A program made the translations under genes and the position numbers. From Phytomonospora sp040655735 (GTDB lineage Bacteria > Actinomycetota > Actinomycetes > Mycobacteriales > Micromonosporaceae), in assembly GCF_040655735.1 (NCBI RefSeq), contig NZ_JBFAKK010000013.1, positions 124,001 through 188,000 on the forward strand: DNA of 64,000 bases. The letters run 5' to 3'. How positions within the stretch are numbered: the stretch's first letter is position 1; each line of letters opens with the position of its first letter. The notes beneath the pieces are model-generated. The model made no database searches. It was not told where the DNA came from and saw nothing but the letters and a program-made list of their open reading frames with translations. Shown here in pieces: positions 9,723-18,866 of the stretch.

Positions 9723-9977
9723 TCAGTCGCCGGAGTGGCCGAAGAAGTAGAGGTGCGAGGGCGTGCCTGCGTCGTCGTGGACGACGGCGACGCGGCCGCA
9801 GGCGCGCACGGTCGCGAGGGTTTCGAGGGCGCGCAGCTCGTCGAGGGTGACCTCGGCGGGGTGATGGATGCGGACGGAGGCGAGCTCGCCGTTGGTGAGA
9901 GGGCGGATCGCGTGGTAGTTCGCGATGTCGTCCGGCGCGATGACGCGCCCATCGCATGATCCTCTCCTCGGAGGCAC
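9723..9977 (-). CDS. Hypothetical 84-residue protein
   Basis: A small acidic/neutral protein with no family I recognise. It has mixed helix and strand (DELRALETLATVRACGRVAVVHDD) and a C-terminal SHLYFFGHSGD. Codon use in this frame looks real, while the overlapping frames give Arg- or Ser-rich nonsense. The start is uncertain: GTG 9977 is the only conventional one in frame and lacks a clear ribosome-binding site. The gene is convergent with the peroxidase gene, with the two stops adjoining. Confidence 0.55.
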   Translation of the reverse strand: MPPRRGSCDGRVIAPDDIANYHAIRPLTNGELASVRIHHPAEVTLDELRALETLATVRACGRVAVVHDDAGTPSHLYFFGHSGD

Positions 9978-10045
9978 CGAACCTACCCGCCACTTCCGAC
10001 CTCTTTGGCCTTCCGCGCCCCCGCCCGCCGTGATCTTCTACCCCC

Positions 10046-11467
10046 ATGAGCGATCCCCGCGCCGAAGCCCACCACGGTCCCGCCGCCCTGCGCCTGGTCG
10101 CCGAGGCGGCCCCGCCCTACCTCGCCGCCCTGCCCGACGCGCCCGTCCAGCCGCCCGGCACCGCGAAACTCCTCACCGGGCTCGACGGCCCGCTGCCCGA
10201 GGACGGCGACGGGACCCTCGACGCGCTCGCCCGGCTCATCGAGGTCGGCACGGCGACCGCGACCCGCTCGACGGGCCCGCGCTTCTTCCACTTCGTCTGC
10301 GGCGGCTCGACGCCCGCCGCGCAGGCCGCCGACTGGCTCACCTCCCTGCTCGACCAGGTCGCGGGCCTCGAAGCGGCCTCGCCGTTCGCGACGCGGGCCG
10401 AGACGGTCGTCCTCGACTGGCTCAAGGACCTCTTCGGCCTGCCCGCCGGCCACGGCGGCGTGCTCACGCCGTCGGCGACCTTCGCCAACCTCACCGGTCT
10501 GGCGGCCGCCCGCGCCTGGTGGGCGGACAAGCATGGCGTCGACGTCGTCGCCGACGGCCTGGTCGGCCTGCCGCGCATGCCGGTGCTGTCGAGCGGCTAC
10601 CTGCACGTCAGCAGCCGCAAGGCGATGCAGATCCTCGGCCTCGGCCGCGACAGCGCGCGGCTGCTCACCCGCGACGACGCCGGCCGTATCGACCTGGCGG
10701 CGCTGGAGGCGGCGCTCGCCGAGTCGGGCCCGGCGGTGATCATCGGCAACGCCGGCGAGGTCAACGCCGGTGACTTCGACCCCATCGCCGACCTGGCCGA
10801 CCTGGCCGAGGCCTACGGCGCCTGGCTCCACGTCGACGGCGCCTTCGGCCTGTTCGCCGCGACCTCTCCGCGCACGCGGCACCTGGTCGCGGGCATCGAG
10901 CGCGCCGACTCCATCGCCGCCGACGGCCACAAGTGGCTCAACGTGCCCTACGAGTCCGGCTTCGCGTTCGTGAAGGACCCGAGCGTGCTCAAGCAGGCCT
11001 TCGGCAGCTGGGGCGCGGCATACCTCGCGCCCACCGACGACAGCGCCGTCGACTACAACCAGCTCGGCCCCGAGTCGTCGAGGAGGGCGCGGGCACTGCC
11101 GATCTGGGCGACCCTGCGCGCCTATGGGCGCGAGGGCCACCGGGCGATGGTCGAACGGCACCTCGACCTCGCGCTGCGCTTCGGCGAGGCCGTGGAGGCC
11201 GCGCCCGAGCTGGAGCTGGTCGCGCCGGTGACGCTGAACATCGTGTGCTTCCGGCTGGCACCGCAGGGGGCCGGCCCCGCGAGCCTCGACGAGCTGAACA
11301 AGCGCCTGGGACAGGCGATCATCGACGACGGGCGGGTGTTCATGGGCACCTCGGTCTACAAGGGGATGACCGTGCTGCGGCCGGCGATCGTCAACTGGCG
11401 GACGGCCGAGGAGGACATCGACGCGACGGTGGCGGTGGTGCGGGAGCTGGCCGCGCGGTTGACCTAG
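10046..11467 (+). CDS. PLP-dependent group II amino-acid decarboxylase
   Basis: A 473-residue fold-type I PLP enzyme of the aromatic-L-amino-acid/glutamate decarboxylase group. It has an N-terminal swap segment, the domain containing GGVLTPSATFANLTGL, the PLP-contacting LHVDGAFG and the Schiff-base lysine Lys296 in ADGHKWLNVPYESG. It should decarboxylate an aromatic or acidic amino acid; substrate and role are unknown. No ribosome-binding site is visible before ATG 10046, so the transcript may be leaderless. A short hairpin follows the stop. Confidence 0.87.
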   Translation: MSDPRAEAHHGPAALRLVAEAAPPYLAALPDAPVQPPGTAKLLTGLDGPLPEDGDGTLDALARLIEVGTATATRSTGPRFFHFVCGGSTPAAQAADWLTSLLDQVAGLEAASPFATRAETVVLDWLKDLFGLPAGHGGVLTPSATFANLTGLAAARAWWADKHGVDVVADGLVGLPRMPVLSSGYLHVSSRKAMQILGLGRDSARLLTRDDAGRIDLAALEAALAESGPAVIIGNAGEVNAGDFDPIADLADLAEAYGAWLHVDGAFGLFAATSPRTRHLVAGIERADSIAADGHKWLNVPYESGFAFVKDPSVLKQAFGSWGAAYLAPTDDSAVDYNQLGPESSRRARALPIWATLRAYGREGHRAMVERHLDLALRFGEAVEAAPELELVAPVTLNIVCFRLAPQGAGPASLDELNKRLGQAIIDDGRVFMGTSVYKGMTVLRPAIVNWRTAEEDIDATVAVVRELAARLT

Positions 11468-11484
11468 CCGTCCAGGGTGGACGG
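11468..11484 (+). terminator. Short hairpin after the decarboxylase gene
   Basis: CCGTCC and GGACGG flank a 5-nt loop right after the stop codon. The stem is only 6 bp and has no U-tract, so termination is plausible but weak. Confidence 0.4.
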
Positions 11485-11519
11485 AGGTGCGATCAAGGGC
11501 GCGCGGAACGTAACCTGCG

Positions 11520-12194
11520 ATGGTGGTGGGCATCGAGGGTCCGGTATTGCGCGCGCTGGGCAAGGTCGTGGGCTGGGTGGTGCCCCAGGTGCGATCGGGC
11601 GTCCGCCGTCGCGAGATCCTCGACGACACCCGCCCGCTCGTCGCCGCGACCGTCGGCAAGGCGACGCTCGACGAGCTGACCGGTCCCGAAGCCGAGGCGC
11701 TGGCGGCGTACCTGGACACGCCGGACTTCGAACAGGTCGCCTTCCACTTCGCGCTGGCGGCGAGCCAGACCGCCAAGGGCGAGGAGGAGCTGCTCCAGAC
11801 GGCCGCGCTCGAACTGTGGCATGGGATCCGGCGGCACGCGGGTCTCGACGGCGACCGCTTGCTGCGCACGCGCGACCTCGTCATGGACGCGCTCGTCGCC
11901 GCCCGCCACACCCTCCCGACCACGGTGTTCGCCGGTGGGTATCCCGGCCTCGCCCACCACACCGCGGCCGCCGCCCGCAACGGCGCGCTGCTCCGCGAGA
12001 TCGGTTCGCTGGCGGCGGTCCACCGCAAGGCCGGCCTGCTGCGCCGCCAGGCCGGCGCGCTCCACGCCGAGATCCGGCTCCCGCACACGGGTGTGAGTCG
12101 CACGGTCCCCTGGGGAGAGCTCTACGTCGAACCGAGACTGGCCACGCAGCCCTGGGCCTCGTTCACCGACACCGAGGAGCTCCTGCGGCATTGA
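11520..12194 (+). CDS. N-terminal helical module of a split NACHT (NLR-like) protein
   Basis: A 224-residue, mostly helical protein that resembles the NACHT N-terminal helical region normally fused to a NACHT ATPase. It ends ...YVEPRL...TDTEELLRH* exactly where such proteins continue into the P-loop. The stop TGA (12192-12194) overlaps a TTG (12191-12193) that opens the NACHT frame. If the ribosome slipped back one base, the chain would read on as RH-LSRTVVLGDPGAGKS with nothing missing. A TAACCT hexamer at 11511 favours a leaderless GTG start at 11523; ATG 11520 is the alternative. The role is probably sensing or effector function in antiphage defence. Confidence 0.65.
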   Translation: MVVGIEGPVLRALGKVVGWVVPQVRSGVRRREILDDTRPLVAATVGKATLDELTGPEAEALAAYLDTPDFEQVAFHFALAASQTAKGEEELLQTAALELWHGIRRHAGLDGDRLLRTRDLVMDALVAARHTLPTTVFAGGYPGLAHHTAAAARNGALLREIGSLAAVHRKAGLLRRQAGALHAEIRLPHTGVSRTVPWGELYVEPRLATQPWASFTDTEELLRH

Positions 12195-14287
12195 GCCGGA
12201 CCGTCGTGCTCGGTGACCCCGGCGCCGGCAAGTCCACCCTCACCGAGAAGATCGCGCACGACCTGGCCACCGACCCCGCCCGGGTCCCGATCCGGGTCGT
12301 CCTGCGCGACATCTCCGAGGCCGTGCGCACTCGGCCGGGCTTGCTCGCCGAGCACGTCCTGGCCGCCGTCCACGAGGTGTACAACGTGGACCTGGCCCCC
12401 GAGGAGCTGGAGTACCTGCTGCTCAACGGCCATGCCGTCGTCCTGCTGGACGGCCTCGACGAGCTGACCGACGTCGCCCTGCGCGGGCGGGTCGCCCGCT
12501 CGGTGGAGTCCTTCGCGCACCTCTACCCGACGGTCCCGATCGTCGTCACCTCGCGCCGGATCGGCTACCGCGAGGCTCCGCTCACCCCGCAGCTCTTCGA
12601 GGAGGTGACCATCGCGCCGCTCGACGTCGCCGGAGTCGAGCGTTACGCGGCGAACTGGTTCCGCCTCGACGAGGCCCTCCGCCCGCAGGACCGGGCCCGC
12701 CTCACCGCCGCGTTCCTCAAGGAGAGCGCCGCCGTACCGGACCTGCGCGGCAACCCGCTGCTGCTCTCGCTGCTGTGCACCATGTACTCCGCCGAGCAGT
12801 ACATCCCCCGCAACCGCTCGGAGGTCTACCGCAAGTGCGCCGAGCTGATCTTCGAGCGCTGGGACGCCTTGCGCGGGATCGGCGGGCCGCGCAGCCTCCA
12901 CGGGAGGGTGCGCGGGGCGGTCCGGGAGCTGGCATGGCGGCTGTTCACCGGCGGCAAGTCCTCGGAGCTGCCCCGCGGCAGGGTGATGGTGATCCTCATC
13001 GAACACCTCGTCGGCAAGGGGTTCGACCACGACGACGCCGAGGCGACGGCCGCCGAGTTCCTCCGGCACTGCGCCGGCCGCGCGTGGGTGCTCGAAGAGG
13101 TCGGGTCGACCCGGGAGGAACCCGTCTACGGTTTCGCCCACCGGACCTTCCTGGAGTACTTCGCCGCCGAGCACCTGACCCGGCACCACGTCACCCCCGC
13201 CGAAGTGTGGGCCGTCCTCGAACCGCACATCACCGAGGGCAGCTGGACGGTCGTGACCCAGCTGGCGCTGCAACTGCTCGACCGCAACCAGGAGAACGGC
13301 GCCGACATCGTCCTCGGCCACATCCTCGACTCCCTCCTGTTGCGAAGCAGTGACGAGCGCCGCGACCTGCACGTGTTCCTCAGCCTCACCTGCGGCGAGC
13401 TCGAACTCTCGCCGCGCATTCTCAAACGGATCACCGGCGCCGTCGTGGGCCAGGCCCGCACCCTCCCGTTCGCCGAGCGCCGGCCCTTCTTCACGGCGCA
13501 GACCCCGGAGGGCACCGGCCTGGACGAACCGCTCGAACTCCTGCTCCTGCACCTGCTCGACACCAACCGCGCACCCGTCTACCGTCACCTCGCCCGACTC
13601 GCCGCGAGCGGTGCGGAGGACCGTGACCCGCTCATCCCGCTGCTGCTCGACACGCTGCACCGCAAAGGCCTCGCGGACGGCGCCGAGCTGCTCGCCGAGT
13701 TCGACGGCCTGCTGACGCCGGAGTCGCGCGCGTGGCTGAACGAGTGGCGTCGCCTCCTGCCGTCCCCGGACGACGACGGCCGGACAGCCGTGGAGCCGGT
13801 CTCGCCCGATGTGCTGTACCGCTGGTGGATCAGGTGCGGAGTCGCCGTTCCGCCGGTGGTCATGGGTCACATAGGCGGCCCGGGCACTCCCGGAGGCGCG
13901 AGTCCGCGCGTGACCCGAGACCTCGCGCGGGCGCTCCTTGAACTGCCCACCCCCTGGCTTTCGGTGCAGGAGTGGACGCGCGACCTGGCGAAGTACGGAG
14001 AGACCCACCAGCAGTACGGGTCGGGCCACCCGCGGGCCGACAAGATCAACGCCGGGGAGAGGTGCCTGCTCCTCCTGCCGTACATGGAGATCGTCGCCGA
14101 CGCGCACGCGGAGCACCAGGTGGGGATCGTCCTCCCGGGGGCATGGGCGTTCATCGGGCGCCGCCGGGAAACCCGTGCGGGACGGACCCCGTTCGCGGAC
14201 GTCCCCCTTCCCGCCGAGTGCGAACCCAACGAGTTCTGGGACTTCCTCCAGCGCTGGGCCCGCAACGAGTTCTCCGTCCTGGGCTGA
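12191..14287 (+). CDS. NACHT NTPase, second part of a split NLR-like protein
   Basis: From TTG 12191 the product is 698 residues. The P-loop GDPGAGKST begins only eight residues in, Walker B is AVVLLDGLDEL near residue 87, and the arginine-sensor strand is PIVVTSRR. A winged helix (YGFAHRTFLEYFAAEHL) and a ~400-residue C-terminal sensor region follow. Bacterial NACHT proteins are known antiphage STAND ATPases. No ATG or GTG lies ahead of the P-loop, so expression needs TTG coupling, frameshifting, or a sequence error that split one gene. It stands alone among ordinary metabolic genes. Confidence 0.75.
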   Translation: MSRTVVLGDPGAGKSTLTEKIAHDLATDPARVPIRVVLRDISEAVRTRPGLLAEHVLAAVHEVYNVDLAPEELEYLLLNGHAVVLLDGLDELTDVALRGRVARSVESFAHLYPTVPIVVTSRRIGYREAPLTPQLFEEVTIAPLDVAGVERYAANWFRLDEALRPQDRARLTAAFLKESAAVPDLRGNPLLLSLLCTMYSAEQYIPRNRSEVYRKCAELIFERWDALRGIGGPRSLHGRVRGAVRELAWRLFTGGKSSELPRGRVMVILIEHLVGKGFDHDDAEATAAEFLRHCAGRAWVLEEVGSTREEPVYGFAHRTFLEYFAAEHLTRHHVTPAEVWAVLEPHITEGSWTVVTQLALQLLDRNQENGADIVLGHILDSLLLRSSDERRDLHVFLSLTCGELELSPRILKRITGAVVGQARTLPFAERRPFFTAQTPEGTGLDEPLELLLLHLLDTNRAPVYRHLARLAASGAEDRDPLIPLLLDTLHRKGLADGAELLAEFDGLLTPESRAWLNEWRRLLPSPDDDGRTAVEPVSPDVLYRWWIRCGVAVPPVVMGHIGGPGTPGGASPRVTRDLARALLELPTPWLSVQEWTRDLAKYGETHQQYGSGHPRADKINAGERCLLLLPYMEIVADAHAEHQVGIVLPGAWAFIGRRRETRAGRTPFADVPLPAECEPNEFWDFLQRWARNEFSVLG

Positions 14288-14340
14288 CGCATCCACCCCG
14301 ACGGCCGCACGTCCCCGTCGACGACGCCTACACTCCCCAC

Positions 14341-17300
14341 GTGCAGTACGCCCTCCTCGGACCCCTCGAAGCCCGCGACGGCGACGGGGTACCCGTGGCC
14401 GTCGGCGGCCCGCGTCCGCGCACGCTCCTGGCCCTGCTCCTCCTCGACGCCGGCCACGTCGTGCCCACCGAGCGGCTGCTCGACGGCCTGTACGGCGACC
14501 GGCCGCCCGAGGGGGCGGCCAACGCGCTCCAGTCGCAGGTCTCGCGACTGCGCCGCCGCCTGCGAGGCGCGCCCATCGAGTTCCACCCGGCCGGCTACCG
14601 CCTCGCCGTCGACCCCGAGGACGTCGACGCGCTGCGCTTCACCCGCCTCGCCACCGAAGGCCGCCGCGCCCTCCAGGCCGGCGACCACGCCCGCGCCTCC
14701 GCCCTCCTCCACGAGGCGCTCGGCCTGTGGCGCGGCCCCGCACTCGCCGACGTCGACGCCTCCGCACAGGCCGAGGCCCACGCGACCCGCCTCGAAGGCG
14801 CCCGCCTGGCCGCCGTCGAGGACCGCGTCGAGGCCGACCTCGCCCTCGGCCGCACCGGCGGCCTTGCCGCCGAACTCGGGACACTGACCGCCGCCGACCC
14901 GCTCCGCGAACGCCTCCGCGCCCTCCACATGCGCGCACTGGCCGCCGAGGGCAGGCAGGCCGAGGCCCTGCGCGTGTTCGAGGAGACCCGCGAACTGCTC
15001 GCCGACGAACTCGGCGCCGACCCCTCGGCCGAGCTCACCGCGACCCACACCGCGATCCTGCGCGCGCGGCCCGCCGCGAACACCCGCGTCGGGGTGCCGG
15101 GCCGGTTCACCAGCTTCGTCGGCCGCCGCGCCGAACTCGACGCGGTCGGCGCGCTCCTGCGCGAGGCGCGCCTGGTCACGCTCACCGGCCCCGGCGGAGT
15201 CGGCAAGACGCGCCTGGCCGTCGAGACCGGCACCGACGCCTGCTTCGTCGACCTCGCCGCCCTCACCACCGCCGACGAGCTCCCCGGCGCCCTCATGACC
15301 GCTCTCGGCGTCCGCCAGGCCGGCCTGCTCGGCCCCGCCGACCCCGTAGCCCAGCTCACCGCCGCCCTCGCCGGCGAGGACGTCCTGCTCCTCCTCGACA
15401 ACTGCGAGCACGTCGTCGACGGCGTCGCCCACCTCGTCCACCGCCTCCTCGGCGCCTGCCCCGGCCTGCGCGTCCTGGCCACCAGCCGCGAAGCCCTCGG
15501 CATCACCGGTGAAGCCCTCTACCCGGTCGAGCCACTGCCCGTCGACGAGGGCGCCCTTCGCCTCTTCGCCGACCGGGCCGCCGCCGTGCGCGCCGGATTC
15601 ACCGTCGACGAGACCAACATCGCCGAGGTCCGCCGCATCTGCGCCGCCCTCGACGGGCTCCCGCTGGCCATCGAACTCGCCGCCGCCAGACTGCGCGTCC
15701 TGTCCGTCGCCGAGATCGCCGACCGCCTCGGCGACCGCTTCCGCCTCCTCTCCCGCGGCGACCGCGTCGCCGCGCCCCGCCACCAGACCCTGCGGGCCGT
15801 CGTCGAATGGAGCTGGGAACTCCTCTCCGCGCCGGAACGGCACATCATGACCAGCCTGGCGGTCTTCACCGGCGGCGCGAGCGTCGCCGCGGTCGCCCAC
15901 CTCGCCGGGATCGAGGCCGCCGACGCCGAAGAACTCCTCGCCGACCTCGCCGACAAGTCCCTCGTCCGCTTCACCGACGGCCGCGCCCGCCTCCTCGAAA
16001 CCGTCCGCGCCTACAGCGCCGAACGGCTCGGCGACACCGAACGCGCCCGACTCCAGCGCCGACTCGCCGCCCACCTCCTCGACCTCGCCCGCGCCGCCGA
16101 ACCCGAACTCCTCGGCCGCCGCCAGCTCGCCGCCATGGCCGCCCTCAACGCCGAGGAGGGCGACCTCCAGGCCGCCGTCCGCTGGGCCGTCACCGCCGAA
16201 CCCGCGCTCGCCGTCGAACTCATCGCCACCCTCACCACCTACTGGTGGCTGCGCGGCGACTACGCCGAAGGCGGCGCCGCCGGCCGCGACGTCCTGGCCG
16301 CCCTGCCACCCGGCACCGACGACGAGTCCTTCGTCCTGTGCGTGGCCGCCGCGGCCTCGATCGGTGCCGCCGAACCCGCCGACTTCCAGCGCGCCGCGCG
16401 GATCATGGCCGAGCGCCGCGAACCGGTCACGCGCCCGTTCACCACCGTCGTCTGGGCGATGACCAACGGACCCGACGGCGAGACCTTCGACGCCCCGCTC
16501 GACGACTACCCCTTCCCCGACGACCCCTGGTCGCGGTCGCTGGCCGGTCTCGGCCGAGGACTGCTGCTGCCGTTCACGAGCGAGCCCGGTCCCGCCGACG
16601 CGCACTTCGCCGAAGCCCTCGCCGGCTTCCGGGCCCTCGGCGAACGATGGGGCATCAGCGAGACCCTCGACGAGACCGCGAACCTGGCGGCCCTGCGCGG
16701 TGACCGGCGGGCCGCGCTCGACATGCTCGACGAGGCCGTCGTGCTCTGCGACGAACTCGGCGCCCTCGGCGACAGTGCGGTCATGCGCTGCCGCCGCGCC
16801 CGCGAGTGGACCGCCGACGGCGAGACCGGCCGTGCCGCCGCCGAGTACCTCGCCGCCGCCGACTTCGCCCGCCGCAGCGGCAACAGCGCCGTCATCGCCG
16901 GAGTCCGGCGCGGCCAGGGCGACCTCGCCAGGACCACCGGCGACCCCGAGGCCGCCGAGCGCTTCTACCGGCAGGGCCTCGACGAGATGTCCTCCGGGGC
17001 CTTCGTCGCCGACCTCGAACGCGGCGCCCTGCTCATCGGCCTCGCCCGCAACCACGCCGAACAAGGCCGGACCGCCGAGGCGCACCGCGGCCTCGACGAG
17101 GCCGTGGCGATCCTCCGGGAGCACGCGTTCCTGCCCGCGCTGGCCGAGGCGGCCCGCGTCTCGGCGGGGCTGCACGCCGAGGACGGCCGGTGGCGGACGG
17201 CCGCCGAACGCCTCGGGCTGGCGACGGCGCTGGCGGGACCGGCGCCGGTCGGGCGGCGGGGCGAGGCGGCCGTGGAGTCGAAGGTGCGCGAGGCGCTCGG

Positions 17301-17385
17301 CGAGTCCGTGTACGCCGAGGTCTACGGCGCCTTCGCCGCACTGTCGCGCAGCGAGGCGGTCACCGCCATGCGGGAGGCGAGGTAG
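14341..17385 (+). CDS. SARP/AfsR-type transcriptional regulator with NB-ARC and TPR
   Basis: A 1014-residue regulator. Residues 1-85 are an OmpR-like DNA-binding domain (QYALLGPLEARDGDG; LLDGLYGDRPPEGAANALQSQ), ~90-240 a bacterial transcriptional-activation domain, and ~255-560 an STAND ATPase with P-loop GPGGVGKT (283-290) and Walker B LLLLDNCEH. The C-terminal third is TPR-like repeats. SARPs activate secondary-metabolite clusters or global development. GTG 14341 lies 6 nt after TACACT (14329-14334), so it is probably leaderless. No biosynthetic cluster adjoins it, so its target is unclear. Confidence 0.88.
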   Translation: MQYALLGPLEARDGDGVPVAVGGPRPRTLLALLLLDAGHVVPTERLLDGLYGDRPPEGAANALQSQVSRLRRRLRGAPIEFHPAGYRLAVDPEDVDALRFTRLATEGRRALQAGDHARASALLHEALGLWRGPALADVDASAQAEAHATRLEGARLAAVEDRVEADLALGRTGGLAAELGTLTAADPLRERLRALHMRALAAEGRQAEALRVFEETRELLADELGADPSAELTATHTAILRARPAANTRVGVPGRFTSFVGRRAELDAVGALLREARLVTLTGPGGVGKTRLAVETGTDACFVDLAALTTADELPGALMTALGVRQAGLLGPADPVAQLTAALAGEDVLLLLDNCEHVVDGVAHLVHRLLGACPGLRVLATSREALGITGEALYPVEPLPVDEGALRLFADRAAAVRAGFTVDETNIAEVRRICAALDGLPLAIELAAARLRVLSVAEIADRLGDRFRLLSRGDRVAAPRHQTLRAVVEWSWELLSAPERHIMTSLAVFTGGASVAAVAHLAGIEAADAEELLADLADKSLVRFTDGRARLLETVRAYSAERLGDTERARLQRRLAAHLLDLARAAEPELLGRRQLAAMAALNAEEGDLQAAVRWAVTAEPALAVELIATLTTYWWLRGDYAEGGAAGRDVLAALPPGTDDESFVLCVAAAASIGAAEPADFQRAARIMAERREPVTRPFTTVVWAMTNGPDGETFDAPLDDYPFPDDPWSRSLAGLGRGLLLPFTSEPGPADAHFAEALAGFRALGERWGISETLDETANLAALRGDRRAALDMLDEAVVLCDELGALGDSAVMRCRRAREWTADGETGRAAAEYLAAADFARRSGNSAVIAGVRRGQGDLARTTGDPEAAERFYRQGLDEMSSGAFVADLERGALLIGLARNHAEQGRTAEAHRGLDEAVAILREHAFLPALAEAARVSAGLHAEDGRWRTAAERLGLATALAGPAPVGRRGEAAVESKVREALGESVYAEVYGAFAALSRSEAVTAMREAR

Positions 17386-17405
17386 GCGCTACCCGGCGCT
17401 GAGCC

Positions 17406-17990
17406 TCACCAGGAGCCGCCGCCACCGCCCCCGTCGCCGCGAGGGCCAGGAGGATCGTCCCCGCCACCGCGACCGGGATGCCGCCCCACATGGCCACCCG
17501 CCGCAGGACTGTTCCCGCCCGCGACCACAGGCCGTCGCCGCCGTCGCGCCGCCACTTCTCCAGTCCGGTGCGGATCAGCTTCCAGGCGTCGGCGAAGGTC
17601 TTGAACCGCCCCAGATGCACCGACCCGCGGCGTGCGAAGAGGGTCCGGAGGACGCCGCCGTCAGCTCGTCGACGGTGCCACCGCCTTGGGACCGCTCGAT
17701 GACCGGCGACTTCCGCGAGCCGGTGAGGGTCACGTGTCCGTCGAGCGCCGCACCGAGGAACCATGCCGCCTGGTGGGGGAGCACCTTGTCGCCGTGCAGG
17801 ATCGCGGCCTGTGCCGGGCCGAGCAGCCGCGACATCAGGACGGCCAGCAGTGCCACGGCGGCCGCCGCGCCCGATGGGGCCTCGGGAGGCGCGGCCGTGC
17901 CGCCGGAGACTGGCTCCGGCGTGCGCAGGCGGGCTCGGGTGGCGGCGAAAGGCGCCTCGGCGCGGTAAGCCGACGGTAGGAGAGTGGTCA
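17406..17990 (-). pseudogene. Decayed DUF2207-like membrane-protein gene
   Basis: Protein-like sequence runs leftwards but changes frame. One frame carries a membrane helix and LLGPAQAAILHGDKVLPHQAAW...GGTVDEL. After a -1 shift near 17660 a second frame continues with DGGVLRTLFARRGSVHLGRF, TFADAWKLIRTG and another membrane helix. A further -1 shift near 17440 gives a GDGGGGGGSW ending, typical of these glycine-tailed membrane proteins. The large extracellular N-terminal half of a DUF2207 protein is absent, since the next gene begins at 18047. This is most likely a truncated, frameshifted remnant. The family call is moderate; the second shift is less sure than the first. Confidence 0.5.
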
Positions 17991-18046
17991 GCGGTCCCGG
18001 CGAGGCTTCGGTCACCAGCCGAACGACGACCGAAACGGACAACGAC

Positions 18047-18814
18047 ATGAGCAAGCTCGCCGGCAAGACCGCCCTCGTCACCGGAGCCTCGCGGGGCATC
18101 GGCCGCGCCATCGCCATTCGCCTCGCCGCCGACGGGGCCCTGGTCGCCGTCCACTACGGCACCAATGCCGCCGCCGCGGACGAGACCGTCGCGGCGATCC
18201 GGGCCGAGGGCGGCCGCGCCTTCCCCGTCGCCGCCGAGTTCGGCGTCGAGGGCGACGTCGAGACCCTGGCGAGGGGCCTGGAAGCCGGACTCGGCGACAG
18301 CGGCCTCGACATCCTGGTCAACAACGCCGCCGTCTCCGGTGCGAGCGGGCTCGACGAGGCGACTCCGGAGCACTTCGACAAGCTCTTCGCCGTCAACGTC
18401 AAGGCGCCCTTCTTCCTGATCCAGCGCCTCCTGCCGGGTATGCGCGACGGCGGGCGGATCATCAACATCAGCTCGGCCGTCACCCGCATCGTCCTGCCCG
18501 AGACCGTCTACGCCATGACGAAGGGCGCGCTGGACACCCTCGGCCGCAACCTCGCCAACTCCTACGCCACCGGCGGGCGCGGCATCACCGTCAACACCGT
18601 GGCGCCGGGCCCGATCGACACCGGGCACCCCATGTTCCAGATCCCCGAGATCGTCGAGGGCACCGCCAAGGCCACCGCGCTCGACCGCATGGGAACGCCC
18701 GAGGACATCGCCGCCGCCGTGTCGATGCTCGCCTCCGAGGAGGCGGGCTGGATCACCGGGAACCTGGTGGACGCCACGGGCGGGATGTTCCTGGGGCCGA
18801 GGCTCGGAAAGTGA
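18047..18814 (+). CDS. SDR-family NAD(P)-dependent oxidoreductase
   Basis: A 255-residue classical short-chain dehydrogenase. It has the nucleotide-binding TGASRGIG near residue 14, NNAA, the catalytic Ser in INISSA, and a YAMTK motif equivalent to YxxxK. Fold and length resemble 3-ketoacyl reductases and glucose/tropinone-type SDRs; the substrate is unknown. ATG 18047 gives the family's usual short N terminus (MSKLAGKTALVTG). It is convergent with the metallopeptidase gene, and a strong hairpin separates them. Confidence 0.9.
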   Translation: MSKLAGKTALVTGASRGIGRAIAIRLAADGALVAVHYGTNAAAADETVAAIRAEGGRAFPVAAEFGVEGDVETLARGLEAGLGDSGLDILVNNAAVSGASGLDEATPEHFDKLFAVNVKAPFFLIQRLLPGMRDGGRIINISSAVTRIVLPETVYAMTKGALDTLGRNLANSYATGGRGITVNTVAPGPIDTGHPMFQIPEIVEGTAKATALDRMGTPEDIAAAVSMLASEEAGWITGNLVDATGGMFLGPRLGK

Positions 18815-18818
18815 GAGA

Positions 18819-18851
18819 GGCGGGGCGCGTCCACAAAGGACGCGCCCCGCC
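18819..18851. terminator. Strong bidirectional terminator
   Basis: A perfect 14-bp stem (18819-18832 with 18838-18851) with an ACAAA loop lies between the convergent SDR and metallopeptidase genes. Confidence 0.85.
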
Positions 18852-18866
18852 GTGGTGCCAATCGGT

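Noticed and set aside
12180..12200. A programmed -1 frameshift site in the NACHT gene
   Set aside because: There is no slippery heptamer (X XXY YYZ) or downstream pseudoknot at the junction, so programmed slippage is not supported by sequence alone; coupling or sequence error is likelier.
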